A stretch of DNA of 28,357 nt from an uncultured Bacteroides sp. (GTDB taxonomy: Bacteria; Bacteroidota; Bacteroidia; Bacteroidales; Bacteroidaceae): NCBI GenBank assembly GCA_958477465.1, contig CAUEFX010000059.1, forward strand, positions 1-28,357, in the 5' to 3' direction. Of the stretch, positions 1 through 7,231 are shown one piece after another. The notes below the pieces were generated by a model that made no database searches, was not told where the DNA came from, and was given only the letters and a program-made list of their open reading frames with translations. Numbering within the stretch: position 1 is the stretch's first letter; each line of letters opens with the position of its first letter. A program made the position numbers and the translations under genes.

Positions 1-865
1 ACAAACCTTTCGCAAGCCCCTTGCGCACCGACAGTCCGAAAGAAACCGGCTGGTGATGTTTGATATCCACGATCTCATCCGTGCGCTTTAAGTAAGGTAC
101 ACCCTCTTTAAATACCACCATCTGGTTATTGGGAATCTGAATAATCTCATCATCGACAGTAGGTGCCAAATTTAGCCGTTGGTCTGAAGATGAATTATAC
201 AAAGCGTCAACCGTTCCATTCCCCATGAAAGAACTACCGCCTCCATTCCCGACAGCCGCCCCCACAGCCCAACGCCCTTTTTTCACTTTGGGTCTTTCTG
301 CCGGAATATGCAACTTGTCCTGTCCCGAACGCTGATGAGAACGCACGGCTGTACCTGATTCATCTTCAGCATCTTTCGTCTCCTTCCGAAGATTCTCTTT
401 CGTTTCCGCTTCCGGTATCGGACTTGCCCCTTCTTCTACCGGACATGCAACCGTTTCTGCTGAAGCAGAAGAAATATCCTCCTCTCTATCAGTCACTTTT
501 CTCACTTGGGCAATTACCGGACGGGGCTGTACAGATTTCATTCTTGCCACTTGCATATCGGAATCGTTTGTCGGTGGCAATGGATCAGGATCGGAAGCCA
601 ACGCCGGAGCAACCGTATGGCGTATGTCATCGGCCGTAGGAGTATTCAGGAAATAAATGCTCAGAGAAGAGGCCGCCACCAGCAGCACCGCAGCGACTGC
701 TCCCCATCTGCGATAAGGATACAGTATTCTTTTTTTCACAGGCGGCACCAACTCCTTCTCCAGCTGTTCCCAACCGAAAGGAGGTATCGGCTCAGAGTAG
801 TTTTCCAACTTCTCTTTCAGCTTGTCCATCCACATTTCTTTATCTTTCATCTTCTCATCCTTCAT
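1..865 (-). CDS. dma1: Dual-membrane-spanning anti-sigma factor (Dma-type), C-terminus cut by window edge
   Basis: The reading frame is open from 865 to the window edge (288 codons visible). The predicted start at 865 overlaps the sigma-factor stop in an ATGA arrangement, implying translational coupling; an in-frame ATG at 850 is the alternative. Visible layout: a charged cytoplasmic N-terminus (about 1-50), one hydrophobic helix (about 54-73) after a basic stretch, a long Pro/Glu/Lys-rich low-complexity linker (about 75-200), then glycine- and aromatic-rich sequence from about 205 with the PVSFGLSVRKG-type start of an outer-membrane beta-barrel. A sigma-binding N-terminus, inner-membrane helix, periplasmic linker and barrel in one chain match the Dma anti-sigma factors described in B. 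thetaiotaomicron, where Dma1 sequesters Das1 and controls outer-membrane vesiculation. The family call is fairly firm. The assignment to Dma1 rather than a paralogue rests on the nigD-like neighbour and on memory. The remaining barrel strands lie outside the window. Confidence 0.75.
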   Translation of the reverse strand, partial: MKDEKMKDKEMWMDKLKEKLENYSEPIPPFGWEQLEKELVPPVKKRILYPYRRWGAVAAVLLVAASSLSIYFLNTPTADDIRHTVAPALASDPDPLPPTNDSDMQVARMKSVQPRPVIAQVRKVTDREEDISSASAETVACPVEEGASPIPEAETKENLRKETKDAEDESGTAVRSHQRSGQDKLHIPAERPKVKKGRWAVGAAVGNGGGSSFMGNGTVDALYNSSSDQRLNLAPTVDDEIIQIPNNQMVVFKEGVPYLKRTDEIVDIKHHQPVSFGLSVRKGLAKGL

Positions 866-1425
866 CTGTCATTCGTCATTAGCCATTCTTTTACTTTCCT
901 GGCCAGCACGTTTTTGGCACGAAACAATTGCGAAGCCGAGGACTTTTCGTTGATGCCCAGCAATCGGGCAATCTCTTTATGCGATTTATCTTCAAACGTG
1001 TATAAGTTGAATACGGTACGATAACCGGCAGGTAACTCTTCTATAAAATGCATCAGGACCTGCTGTGGTATGGCTTCCACCTCCGAAGCATCCGGCTCTT
1101 CGTAGACTTCGGGAGCATCTTCCAACGCCATCGACTGGCTCATCACGTCATTTTTGCGCAGGTATTGCAATGCCACATTCACCATCACACGTTCCATCCA
1201 TGCTCTAAGAGAACCCTCACCACGCCAGGTGAATTTATCGAACGAGCCGAATATCTTCAAGAAACCGTCATGCAACAGATCCCGGGCGGTTTCTCTGTCT
1301 CCGGCATATCGGAGACAGATACCGAGCATCCGTCCGGCATACTGCTCATAAAGTTCCTTGCGGGCACGGTTGTCGCCTTGCCTGCACAACTCTGTCAGCT
1401 CTTGTTCTTTCATTCTCTCAAACAC
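862..1425 (-). CDS. das1: ECF RNA polymerase sigma factor (Das-type)
   Basis: This 187-residue protein has the two-domain layout of ECF sigma factors. Region 2 (about 25-95) carries the core-binding signature ARDLLHDGFLKIFGSFDKF. Region 4 (about 125-180) carries the helix-turn-helix that binds the -35 element (HKEIARLLGINEKSSASQLFRAK). No extra domain is present. It is the first gene of a two-gene operon: its stop overlaps the start of the anti-sigma gene by four bases, so the pair is probably made in fixed ratio. It is divergent from the NigD-like lipoprotein gene, which is a plausible target, as in the Das1/Dma1/NigD1 system of B. thetaiotaomicron. A TATTTTTG match to the Bacteroides -7 element lies 28 bases upstream inside an inverted repeat. 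The sigma-factor identity is secure; the das1 name is by context. Confidence 0.85.
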   Translation of the reverse strand: MFERMKEQELTELCRQGDNRARKELYEQYAGRMLGICLRYAGDRETARDLLHDGFLKIFGSFDKFTWRGEGSLRAWMERVMVNVALQYLRKNDVMSQSMALEDAPEVYEEPDASEVEAIPQQVLMHFIEELPAGYRTVFNLYTFEDKSHKEIARLLGINEKSSASQLFRAKNVLARKVKEWLMTNDR

Positions 1426-1440
1426 GTGTTTATCTTAAAA

Positions 1441-1466
1441 ATGCAGTAAAGACAAAAATACTGCAT
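1441..1466 (-). promoter_or_regulatory. Sigma-factor promoter -7 element inside a perfect inverted repeat
   Basis: An 8-base perfect inverted repeat (ATGCAGTA at 1441-1448, TACTGCAT at 1459-1466, 10-base gap) lies just upstream of the sigma-factor gene. The complement of 1453-1460 reads TATTTTTG, matching the Bacteroides -7 consensus TAnnTTTG. I found no matching -33 TTTG. The repeat could be an operator or a hairpin in the leader. Function is inferred. Confidence 0.4.
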
Positions 1467-1631
1467 AACGCCAACAACTCTTTTTCCACTTTTATTTCTT
1501 TAACAATATTCTACGCAATATTCTTTTCTTTCCTGCATTTTTCATACGGATGCTTCCCGAGCGGGGAGCTACACCGGGCAGAAGAATGCCTTTATAATTT
1601 TAATGTAATACCTCGAAACCAAAACGAACTT

Positions 1632-2315
1632 ATGAAGAAATTGAATTTATTTGCAGTAATCGTGACCTTGACCCTCATCCCCTTCCTCCAGTCTTGTCTG
1701 GACGATGATGATACCGTTTATACTGATTTTACAATTGCCACTCTCAGGCAAATCGAAGACACAAAGGACTATTATTTCGGCCTGGACAGTGGTAGGAAGA
1801 TGTATCCGGGCGATGACTCCGCTATCCGCAATTATCCGATTGTGGACGGGAAACGGGTATTTGTCTGGTTCCACCAGTTTGAAGAACAAGTCCCCGGATA
1901 TGATTACAATATCCAAGTAGTGAAAATGGATTCCATCCTGACCAAAGACATCATCCCACTGACGGCCGAAACAGCCGACAGTATCGGAGACAGCCGCATC
2001 AACATGAACCACCATTGGATTGCACAAGGGTATCTGACAATAGAGTTCCAATATCGCGGAACAAACAATCCCGAGAAAAAGCACATGCTGAACCTGGTAT
2101 ATGACGTGGATAAAGATCTCATAGACGAGGAGGGTTACATCAACCTCGAATTCCGCCACAATGCATACAATGACGATGAAGGGAGCATAGGTGACGGCAT
2201 CGTATCCTTTAAACTGGATAAAATAGCGGAGGAAATGAAAACCGCCAAAGGCTTGAAGATACGTGTAAAAACGATTTACAATAATGAGACATACGAGAAG
2301 ATAGATTTTGAATAA
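1632..2315 (+). CDS. nigD1: NigD-like surface lipoprotein
   Basis: This 227-residue protein begins with a lipoprotein signal peptide ending in LQSC, so Cys22 is the predicted lipidated residue. The mature protein starts C-L-D-D-D-D, an acidic run resembling the Bacteroides lipoprotein export signal, which suggests display on the cell surface. The body, with a beta-rich N-terminal part (about 30-110, including GKRVFVWFHQFE) and a C-terminal part (about 120-225, including LNLVYDVDK and NLEFRHNAYND), is typical of the NigD family. NigD proteins have no known enzymatic activity. In B. thetaiotaomicron, NigD1 is reported (from memory) as needed for the hypervesiculation seen when Dma1 is lost. Here the gene is divergent from the sigma/anti-sigma pair and is followed by a strong terminator, so it is probably monocistronic. 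The family call is strong; the exact orthologue name is less certain. Confidence 0.78.
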   Translation: MKKLNLFAVIVTLTLIPFLQSCLDDDDTVYTDFTIATLRQIEDTKDYYFGLDSGRKMYPGDDSAIRNYPIVDGKRVFVWFHQFEEQVPGYDYNIQVVKMDSILTKDIIPLTAETADSIGDSRINMNHHWIAQGYLTIEFQYRGTNNPEKKHMLNLVYDVDKDLIDEEGYINLEFRHNAYNDDEGSIGDGIVSFKLDKIAEEMKTAKGLKIRVKTIYNNETYEKIDFE

Positions 2316-2320
2316 GAGAA

Positions 2321-2361
2321 AGAGCCGTATCATTACTCAAGACAGAGTTTGATACGGCTCT
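2321..2361. terminator. Bidirectional terminator between nigD-like gene and aqpZ
   Basis: AGAGCCGTATCA (2321-2332) pairs perfectly with TGATACGGCTCT (2350-2361), followed by a T run to 2367. An inner ACTC/GAGT pairing extends the stem. On the minus strand the same stem is followed by a moderately T-rich tail, so it can serve both convergent genes. Confidence 0.85.
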
Positions 2362-2373
2362 TTTTTTATGTTC

Positions 2374-2408
2374 ACAGATGCAAGGCTTGTCTAAAAAAGC
2401 CTATCTGT
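2374..2408. repeat. Second hairpin downstream of aqpZ
   Basis: ACAGAT and AGGCTT (2374-2379, 2383-2388) pair with AAGCCT and ATCTGT (2397-2408), with a three-base bulge. It lies just beyond the aqpZ stop on the minus strand but lacks a good T tract. It may help stabilise the aqpZ transcript end. Confidence 0.45.
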
Positions 2409-2432
2409 ATTTACTCAAGGTCAGGTAATTGC

Positions 2433-3116
2433 TTAATCCTTATCAGAAGAAAGAACTTTCCAGATTCCGGCACTCAATGCAGCACCAACAAACGGAGCTA
2501 CGATAAACAGCCATAACTGAGACAATGCAGCGCCACCCTCAAACAAAGCCGGACCGATGCTACGTGCAGGATTAACGGAAGTACCCGTAATGGGGATACA
2601 AACGATATGTACCAGTACCAGTGTTAATCCGATAGCCAACCCTGCCAATGAACCGGCACCTTTTTTCGAATCGGTAGATCCGAGCACCACCAATACGAAA
2701 ATAAACGTAAATACCGCTTCGGCAATAAACGCCTGAAGCATTTCCCCATCAGCAAAACTATTCGCTCCGGTAGCCGTAGGACCTCCGTGTCCTCCCGTAG
2801 ACACCAATGTACAAAGAATGGCCGAACCGATGATAGCCCCGATTACCTGAAAGAGCATATACATTCCGGCATCTTTTCCACTCATTCTTCCGGAAAGAAA
2901 AACACCCAGCGTTATAGCAGGATTGATATGACACCCTGATATACCACCGATGGCGTATGCCATTGCTACCACGGACAGACCGAAAGCCAAAGCTACGCCT
3001 ATTGTTCCTACTCCGGCACCAACCGTGCCTGTAACACTCCCTGCAAAGACTGCGCTACCGCAACCCATCAAAACAAGAACCATTGTTCCGATCATTTCTG
3101 CTATGTACTTTTTCAT
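2433..3116 (-). CDS. aqpZ: Aquaporin Z-type water channel (MIP family)
   Basis: This 227-residue inner-membrane protein has six predicted helices and two half-helices carrying the pore motifs NPA at 65-67 and NPA at 182-184 (SVNPARS). The selectivity-filter positions fit a water channel, not a glycerol channel: Phe45, His170, Thr179 and Arg185 align with Phe43, His174, Thr183 and Arg189 of E. coli AqpZ. The length is typical of the family. The protein should pass water and possibly small neutral solutes. The gene has its own promoter (a perfect TTTG-N20-TACTTTTG) and is separated from nigD by a terminator, so it is probably a single-gene unit. It lies downstream of oxyR on the same strand, but the intervening promoter argues against obligate co-transcription. 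The call is secure. Confidence 0.95.
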   Translation of the reverse strand: MKKYIAEMIGTMVLVLMGCGSAVFAGSVTGTVGAGVGTIGVALAFGLSVVAMAYAIGGISGCHINPAITLGVFLSGRMSGKDAGMYMLFQVIGAIIGSAILCTLVSTGGHGGPTATGANSFADGEMLQAFIAEAVFTFIFVLVVLGSTDSKKGAGSLAGLAIGLTLVLVHIVCIPITGTSVNPARSIGPALFEGGAALSQLWLFIVAPFVGAALSAGIWKVLSSDKD

Positions 3117-3147
3117 AAAAAATTAGTTATAAAATTAATTTATCATT

Positions 3148-3179
3148 CAAAAGTAAGCACAACAAAACAATAATCCAAA
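3148..3179 (-). promoter_or_regulatory. Consensus Bacteroides promoter for aqpZ
   Basis: On the minus strand, TTTG (3179-3176) is followed by exactly 20 bases and TACTTTTG (3155-3148), matching the -33/-7 consensus of the Bacteroides primary sigma factor. Transcription should begin near 3141, giving a leader of about 25 bases. Confidence 0.8.
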
Positions 3180-3236
3180 TTAATCTGATATTATTTACCC
3201 TTTCAGCGGTCCGGAATCTACTGAGTATTGGCAACG

Positions 3237-3284
3237 AGTCGCAAACTGCCGGCAACAGAAAGCAGCGCATCACGGCACGCGACT
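3237..3284. repeat. Composite hairpin downstream of oxyR
   Basis: AGTCGC (3237-3242) pairs with GCGACT (3279-3284), and inside it TGCCG (3247-3251) pairs with CGGCA (3273-3277). It lies 30-80 bases past the oxyR stop. With no T tract it is not a classic intrinsic terminator. It may be a processed or factor-dependent 3' end. Confidence 0.4.
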
Positions 3285-3319
3285 GTCAGGCTTCACCAAA
3301 ACTGTCCGACTTCACTAAA
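3282..3319. repeat. Imperfect 19-bp tandem duplication across the oxyR stop codon
   Basis: Units 3282-3300 and 3301-3319 agree at 16 of 19 positions (both start ACTGTC and share CTTCAC). The second unit contains the oxyR stop codon and last codon. Confidence 0.6.
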
Positions 3320-4241
3320 CCAGGCATTGCACGGCCTGCAAAGTAAGCATCTCCTTAGGCACGGCAGCCCGTATTTCTTCCTTAAGCATGGAAAGCAGAC
3401 TGGTACGTATAAAGTCTTTACCGATTGTCAGTACAATAGACCGGGTGGGACGAGGAATAGCAAACGGACGTACCAGCTCTTTCTGTGAATCGGAAAGCTG
3501 ATACACTGCCAGTTCCGGAATGAACGTAATCCCCTTCCCGCTTTCCACCATCCGCATGAATGTCTCCATACTTCCCAAACGATAAGCCATCTGATGGAGT
3601 TTCACAGCTTCCATCTGACAAAAACGGACCAACTGGTCGCGGAAACAATGGCCTTCATCAAGCAACCATAACCTCTCACCGGTAATATCGGAAGTACGGA
3701 TCATCTCTCGCCCGAACAAAGGTTCCTTTCGGGAAACGTATCCGTAAAACTGCTCATAAAAAAGGATCTCCTCAGACAAGGATGCATCCTCCAGTACACT
3801 TGCCAGAATAGCGGCATCGATATCCCCCGTATGCAAAGCCTGACGGATATCCTGTGTCTTCATTTCCGTCACGCGGATATCCAGTTCCGGATATTTCTCC
3901 ATCATCTGCGGGAAAAAACGTGGTAGCAGATAAGGTGCGATAGTCGGCAACACTCCCAAACGGAAAGTGCCGGTAAGCGACCCTTGTTCCTCATTGATAA
4001 TATCTTTCACCTGCGAAGCCTGCGCCAATATGATACGCGCCTGCGCAATAACCTTCTCCCCTATCCGCGTAGGACACACCGGTTGCATGGAACGATCAAA
4101 TAATTTCACGCCGAGTTCTTCCTCCAATTTCTGAATCATTGCACTCAAAGTAGGTTGGGTTACCCGGCAATATTCCGCAGCACGGGCGAAGTGCCTGAAC
4201 TGATCTACGGCAAGTATATACTCCAGTTGTTGTATCGTCAT
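3315..4241 (-). CDS. oxyR: OxyR, peroxide-sensing LysR-type regulator
   Basis: This 308-residue LysR-family regulator has an N-terminal winged helix-turn-helix (about 1-60, including FARAAEYCRVTQPTLSAMIQ) and a C-terminal effector domain (about 90-300). The effector domain contains GHCFRDQLVRFC, so the two peroxide-reactive cysteines fall at residues 199 and 208, the same numbers as in E. coli OxyR. Peroxide would form a disulfide between them and switch the protein to an activator. The gene is divergent from dps, a known OxyR target in B. fragilis, with 134 bases between the start codons. A candidate OxyR operator and a -7-like TATCTTTG lie in that interval, suggesting autoregulation. The length matches the family. 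The identification is very firm because of the cysteine spacing and the neighbour. Confidence 0.96.
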   Translation of the reverse strand: MTIQQLEYILAVDQFRHFARAAEYCRVTQPTLSAMIQKLEEELGVKLFDRSMQPVCPTRIGEKVIAQARIILAQASQVKDIINEEQGSLTGTFRLGVLPTIAPYLLPRFFPQMMEKYPELDIRVTEMKTQDIRQALHTGDIDAAILASVLEDASLSEEILFYEQFYGYVSRKEPLFGREMIRTSDITGERLWLLDEGHCFRDQLVRFCQMEAVKLHQMAYRLGSMETFMRMVESGKGITFIPELAVYQLSDSQKELVRPFAIPRPTRSIVLTIGKDFIRTSLLSMLKEEIRAAVPKEMLTLQAVQCLV

Positions 4242-4261
4242 CTATTAAAGTTTTAAGGATT

Positions 4262-4287
4262 ATAGATTCTGTCTATGCAAAGATAGA
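4262..4287. promoter_or_regulatory. Candidate OxyR operator between oxyR and dps
   Basis: ATAG (4262-4265), 7 bases, CTAT (4273-4276), then 6 bases and ATAG (4283-4286) follow the enterobacterial OxyR pattern ATAG-N7-CTAT-N7-ATAG with one base missing. GATA/TATC (4282-4294) adds further dyad symmetry. The site ends about 10 bases upstream of the dps -33 element, where an activator would contact RNA polymerase. It also overlaps the oxyR -7 element. The pattern is seen; function is inferred. Confidence 0.5.
4278..4285 (-). promoter_or_regulatory. Candidate -7 element of oxyR
   Basis: The minus strand reads TATCTTTG, matching TAnnTTTG, 37 bases upstream of the oxyR start. The -33 region at the expected spacing is TATG rather than TTTG, so the promoter may be weak. 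It overlaps the candidate OxyR operator, consistent with negative autoregulation. Confidence 0.5.
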
Positions 4288-4296
4288 AATTATCAG

Positions 4297-4328
4297 TTTG
4301 ACACGCATACATTTTCCCCCTATCTTTG
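4297..4328 (+). promoter_or_regulatory. Consensus Bacteroides promoter for dps
   Basis: TTTG (4297-4300), 20 bases, then TATCTTTG (4321-4328) matches the -33/-7 consensus exactly. Transcription should start near 4335, leaving about a 40-base leader before the dps ATG at 4376. Confidence 0.8.
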
Positions 4329-4375
4329 CAATACGAAAAAGAAAAACAGTATAAATCATTTAAAATAAAAAAGTT

Positions 4376-4852
4376 ATGAAAGCATTGGATTATATCAGAC
4401 TGAACGAATCGGGAGTGAACAACGTAGTAGCATCTTTGCAACAATTACTGGCAGACTTCCAGATATACTACACCAACCTGCGCGGTTTCCACTGGAACAT
4501 TAAGGGACATGACTTCTTCGTGCTGCACAGCAAATTTGAAGATTTGTATAATGACGCAGCCGGGAAGATAGACGAAATAGCAGAACGTATCCTGATGCTG
4601 GGCGGCACTCCGGCCAACAAATTCAGCGATTATCTGAAAATAGCCAACATCAATGAAGCAGACCGCATAAGTAACGGTGAGAAAGCTCTGGAAAATATCC
4701 TCGAAACACATAGCCACCTGATAGGTGAAGAGCGTAAACTTCTCTCCATAGCCTCACAGGCCGGCGATGAAGTAACAGTAGCATTGATGAGCGACTACCT
4801 GAAAGAACAAGAAAAAATGGTTTGGATGCTGACTGCTTATGCCAGCAAATAA
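4376..4852 (+). CDS. dps: Dps, DNA-binding ferritin-like iron-storage protein
   Basis: This 158-residue protein is a typical Dps four-helix subunit. Dps forms 12-subunit shells that oxidise Fe(II) with hydrogen peroxide and store the iron, protecting DNA. The ferroxidase ligands are all present: His39, His51, Asp66 and Glu70 align with His51, His63, Asp78 and Glu82 of E. coli Dps at a constant offset of 12. The long basic N-terminal tail used for DNA binding in E. coli Dps is short here, so DNA binding may be weak. The gene is divergent from oxyR, has a strong promoter with a likely OxyR site just upstream, and is followed by a hairpin. It is almost certainly induced by peroxide or oxygen exposure. 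The identification is secure. Confidence 0.96.
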   Translation: MKALDYIRLNESGVNNVVASLQQLLADFQIYYTNLRGFHWNIKGHDFFVLHSKFEDLYNDAAGKIDEIAERILMLGGTPANKFSDYLKIANINEADRISNGEKALENILETHSHLIGEERKLLSIASQAGDEVTVALMSDYLKEQEKMVWMLTAYASK

Positions 4853-4876
4853 ATCCTCATGTATTAATTGACACTG

Positions 4877-4920
4877 AACTGCACCCCAAAAGTCGGATAC
4901 GAGGCTTTTGGAGTGCAGTT
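4877..4920 (+). terminator. Hairpin terminator after dps
   Basis: A 16-base stem with one mismatch, 4877-4892 (starts AACTGCACC) against 4905-4920 (ends GTGCAGTT), lies 25 bases past the dps stop. The T tract after it is short. The following stretch to 5059 shows no gene, only a small CCTCTT/AAGAGG hairpin. Confidence 0.65.
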
Positions 4921-5059
4921 CTTTGATGACGTCTGCAACAGGGAGAGGCTATGTTTCAGATGTTTTGGCTTTATTCCTCTTTCTGTGAACAAGAGAGGTT
5001 TGGCACGTTTCCTTTCTCTTCACGACATCGGAAGTATCTATCTTATTGTGGTTTATCCG

Positions 5060-7129
5060 TTATTTTATTACAATTTCATCCGTAAAAAGCCAGCCACCTT
5101 CTATACCATTGGATAAAGCCTGATAACGGACGTAACGGGCCGAAGCCTTACCGTCCCATCCGTAGGTCCGGAATACCAGCCGCTCTTCTGTAGTGGGGAC
5201 ATCGGTACGAAGGCGGGTCTGTTCGGTGAACGTATTTCCATCTGCCGAAATAGAGATAATCACCTCACGTGGAAGCCATACATAAGGGCCGGACAATTGC
5301 ATAAATTCGGCAGCAATGGAAGAGATCTCTTTCACCTCACCCAAATCGACCGTAACATCCATATCTGTATTGAGGAAACCCTGCCAACGTTTATCACCAT
5401 ACGTCCATCCGCCACGAAGCCCGTCGGTTAAAGCTGAATCTCCTCCGGCCGTATATTGCAACATATATGGACTGGTATATTTAACTGTTTTCATCAATCC
5501 CAAATGCTCGACGGGGATAGCCGCCTCCGGACGTTCTCCCACCTCCTTACTCAAATCGAAAGGATGATAACCGTTGTCCTGCAGCCATTTCACCTCTTTC
5601 AATGCGCAACGACGGAAATGTTCCCGGTTTTTCTTATCCGGTTGTGTCCAAGCCACTTCTGCCAAAGCCAGCAGACGAGGATAGATCATATACTCCATTT
5701 GCTCGGCAGTTGTTATATACTCCGCCCAAACATTTGCCTGTACACCTTGTATATAGGCAGCTTCCTCTTTCGTCAGAACTTCCGGAACCGGATCATAAGA
5801 ATATACTTTCTCCAGAGTCAGGTATCCTCCGATTGCTTCGGGCTGACTTGTCGGAGCATCCTGATAAGAGTCCAGATAGCAGAATCCACCCGGTGTCATA
5901 ATCACGTCATGCCCCGCTTTGGCGGCTTTAATTCCACCTTCTTCACCACGCCATGACATCACAGTGGCACGCGGCGCCAATCCGCCTTCAAGTATCTCAT
6001 CCCATCCCAACAACTGCCGGCCGTGCCCATTCAAGAAATTCTCTATCCGATGAATGAGGTAACTCTGCAACTCCTTCACATCCGCCAGTCCTTCCTGCTT
6101 CATCCGCTTCCGGCATAGAGCACATTTCTTCCAACTACCCATATTGGCTTCATCACCTCCGATGTGAATATATTCCGAAGGAAATATCTCCATCACTTCC
6201 AGCAATACATTTTGCAGAAAAGTAAAGGTGTCTTCATTGCCGATACAAACTTCTGAATTAACATACGGTTTTCCGGAACAGGACAGATGAGGGAAGACAG
6301 CCAATACTTCTTCCGAATGCCCCGGCATCTCTATCTCCGGGATTACCGTGATATGACGTAGCCGTGCATACTCCACAATTTCCCGTGCATCTTCTTGAGT
6401 ATAATATCCACCGTCCGCACCGGGAGTATCCTTCGTACAATACTTGCGCCCACCCTTCCACCAGGCTTTCCAATTGGGATAAGGGCGATAGGCTGCCTTC
6501 TCCGTCAGTTCCGGATAACGTTTGATTTCCAAACGCCAACCCGCACCGTCCGTCAGATGCCAATGAAAGCGGTTCAACTTATAACGCGCCATGGCATCGA
6601 GCTGTTTCTTAAGGAATTCTTTGGAACGGAAATGGCGTGAAACGTCCAGATGCAAACCTCTGTATGAAAAGCGGGGGGAGTCTTTTATCTCGATCAAGGG
6701 GAAAGAAAAAGTTCCGTCAGCCTCTTGTTCCGCCAACTGCAACAAGCTCTGAAAGCCATAAAATAATCCGACAGCCGATGGAGCGACAACGGAAATCCCT
6801 TTTTCTGTGACAGACAACTGATAGCTCTCCATCGATTCCTGCCCGGATACGGGAGTTATTATTGAAAAATGAACCACACTCTTCTGCGTACCCTCTGCCT
6901 CCGGCTGCAACGCAAACGGAGATGCCTGCAGATATTCGGTAAACTCTTTCTTTTCCTCTTCCGGCAAATTAGTACTGAATACAGCCTGCCGGGGCAATCC
7001 GTATGTGCCTGAAGAAAGTTCTGATAACTGAGGCTGAGGAATAATATGCACCTCGACCTCTTTACTTTGTTGGCACCCGGCCAACAAAAAACCAATAAAC
7101 AACAAACACGAAATAATTCCTTTTCTCAT
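5060..7129 (-). CDS. GH20 beta-N-acetylhexosaminidase, lipoprotein (copy 1)
   Basis: The preferred start at 7129 gives 689 residues and a lipoprotein signal peptide ending LAGC (Cys19); a longer frame upstream would bury it. Domains: GH20b-type N-terminal domain (about 25-150), GH20 catalytic barrel (about 155-510) with HIGGDE, where Asp326-Glu327 are the catalytic pair for substrate-assisted cleavage, and a C-terminal discoidin/F5-8-like carbohydrate-binding module (about 550-689, starting near TDGLRGGW). It should remove terminal beta-GlcNAc (or GalNAc) from glycans, most likely antennae of complex N-glycans, in the periplasm or at the membrane. It is the last minus-strand gene of the locus. 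A terminator-like hairpin separates it from GH92, so it may have its own or read-through expression. The paralogue at 14967-17339 has the same ends but an extra domain. The family call is very firm; exact linkage is not deducible. Confidence 0.93.
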   Translation of the reverse strand: MRKGIISCLLFIGFLLAGCQQSKEVEVHIIPQPQLSELSSGTYGLPRQAVFSTNLPEEEKKEFTEYLQASPFALQPEAEGTQKSVVHFSIITPVSGQESMESYQLSVTEKGISVVAPSAVGLFYGFQSLLQLAEQEADGTFSFPLIEIKDSPRFSYRGLHLDVSRHFRSKEFLKKQLDAMARYKLNRFHWHLTDGAGWRLEIKRYPELTEKAAYRPYPNWKAWWKGGRKYCTKDTPGADGGYYTQEDAREIVEYARLRHITVIPEIEMPGHSEEVLAVFPHLSCSGKPYVNSEVCIGNEDTFTFLQNVLLEVMEIFPSEYIHIGGDEANMGSWKKCALCRKRMKQEGLADVKELQSYLIHRIENFLNGHGRQLLGWDEILEGGLAPRATVMSWRGEEGGIKAAKAGHDVIMTPGGFCYLDSYQDAPTSQPEAIGGYLTLEKVYSYDPVPEVLTKEEAAYIQGVQANVWAEYITTAEQMEYMIYPRLLALAEVAWTQPDKKNREHFRRCALKEVKWLQDNGYHPFDLSKEVGERPEAAIPVEHLGLMKTVKYTSPYMLQYTAGGDSALTDGLRGGWTYGDKRWQGFLNTDMDVTVDLGEVKEISSIAAEFMQLSGPYVWLPREVIISISADGNTFTEQTRLRTDVPTTEERLVFRTYGWDGKASARYVRYQALSNGIEGGWLFTDEIVIK

Positions 7130-7231
7130 AATATTAAATATGGAAGATTGATTTGACAACACCGGACACTTCTGAAACGAATTCCGCTTATCTATAATAC
7201 AATCAAGTGAACAAAACTACTAAACAAAAAT

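Noticed and set aside
506..1024. Plus-strand open frame across the sigma/anti-sigma junction
   Set aside because: It is antisense to two well-supported coupled genes and its translation has no recognisable domain.
1647..2333. Long open frame antisense to the nigD-like gene (228 codons)
   Set aside because: The plus-strand protein has a lipoprotein signal and NigD family features; the antisense frame has neither and crosses the terminator.
4868..5116. Small plus-strand open frame after dps
   Set aside because: It begins before the dps hairpin, runs into the GH20 gene antisense and shows no family features.
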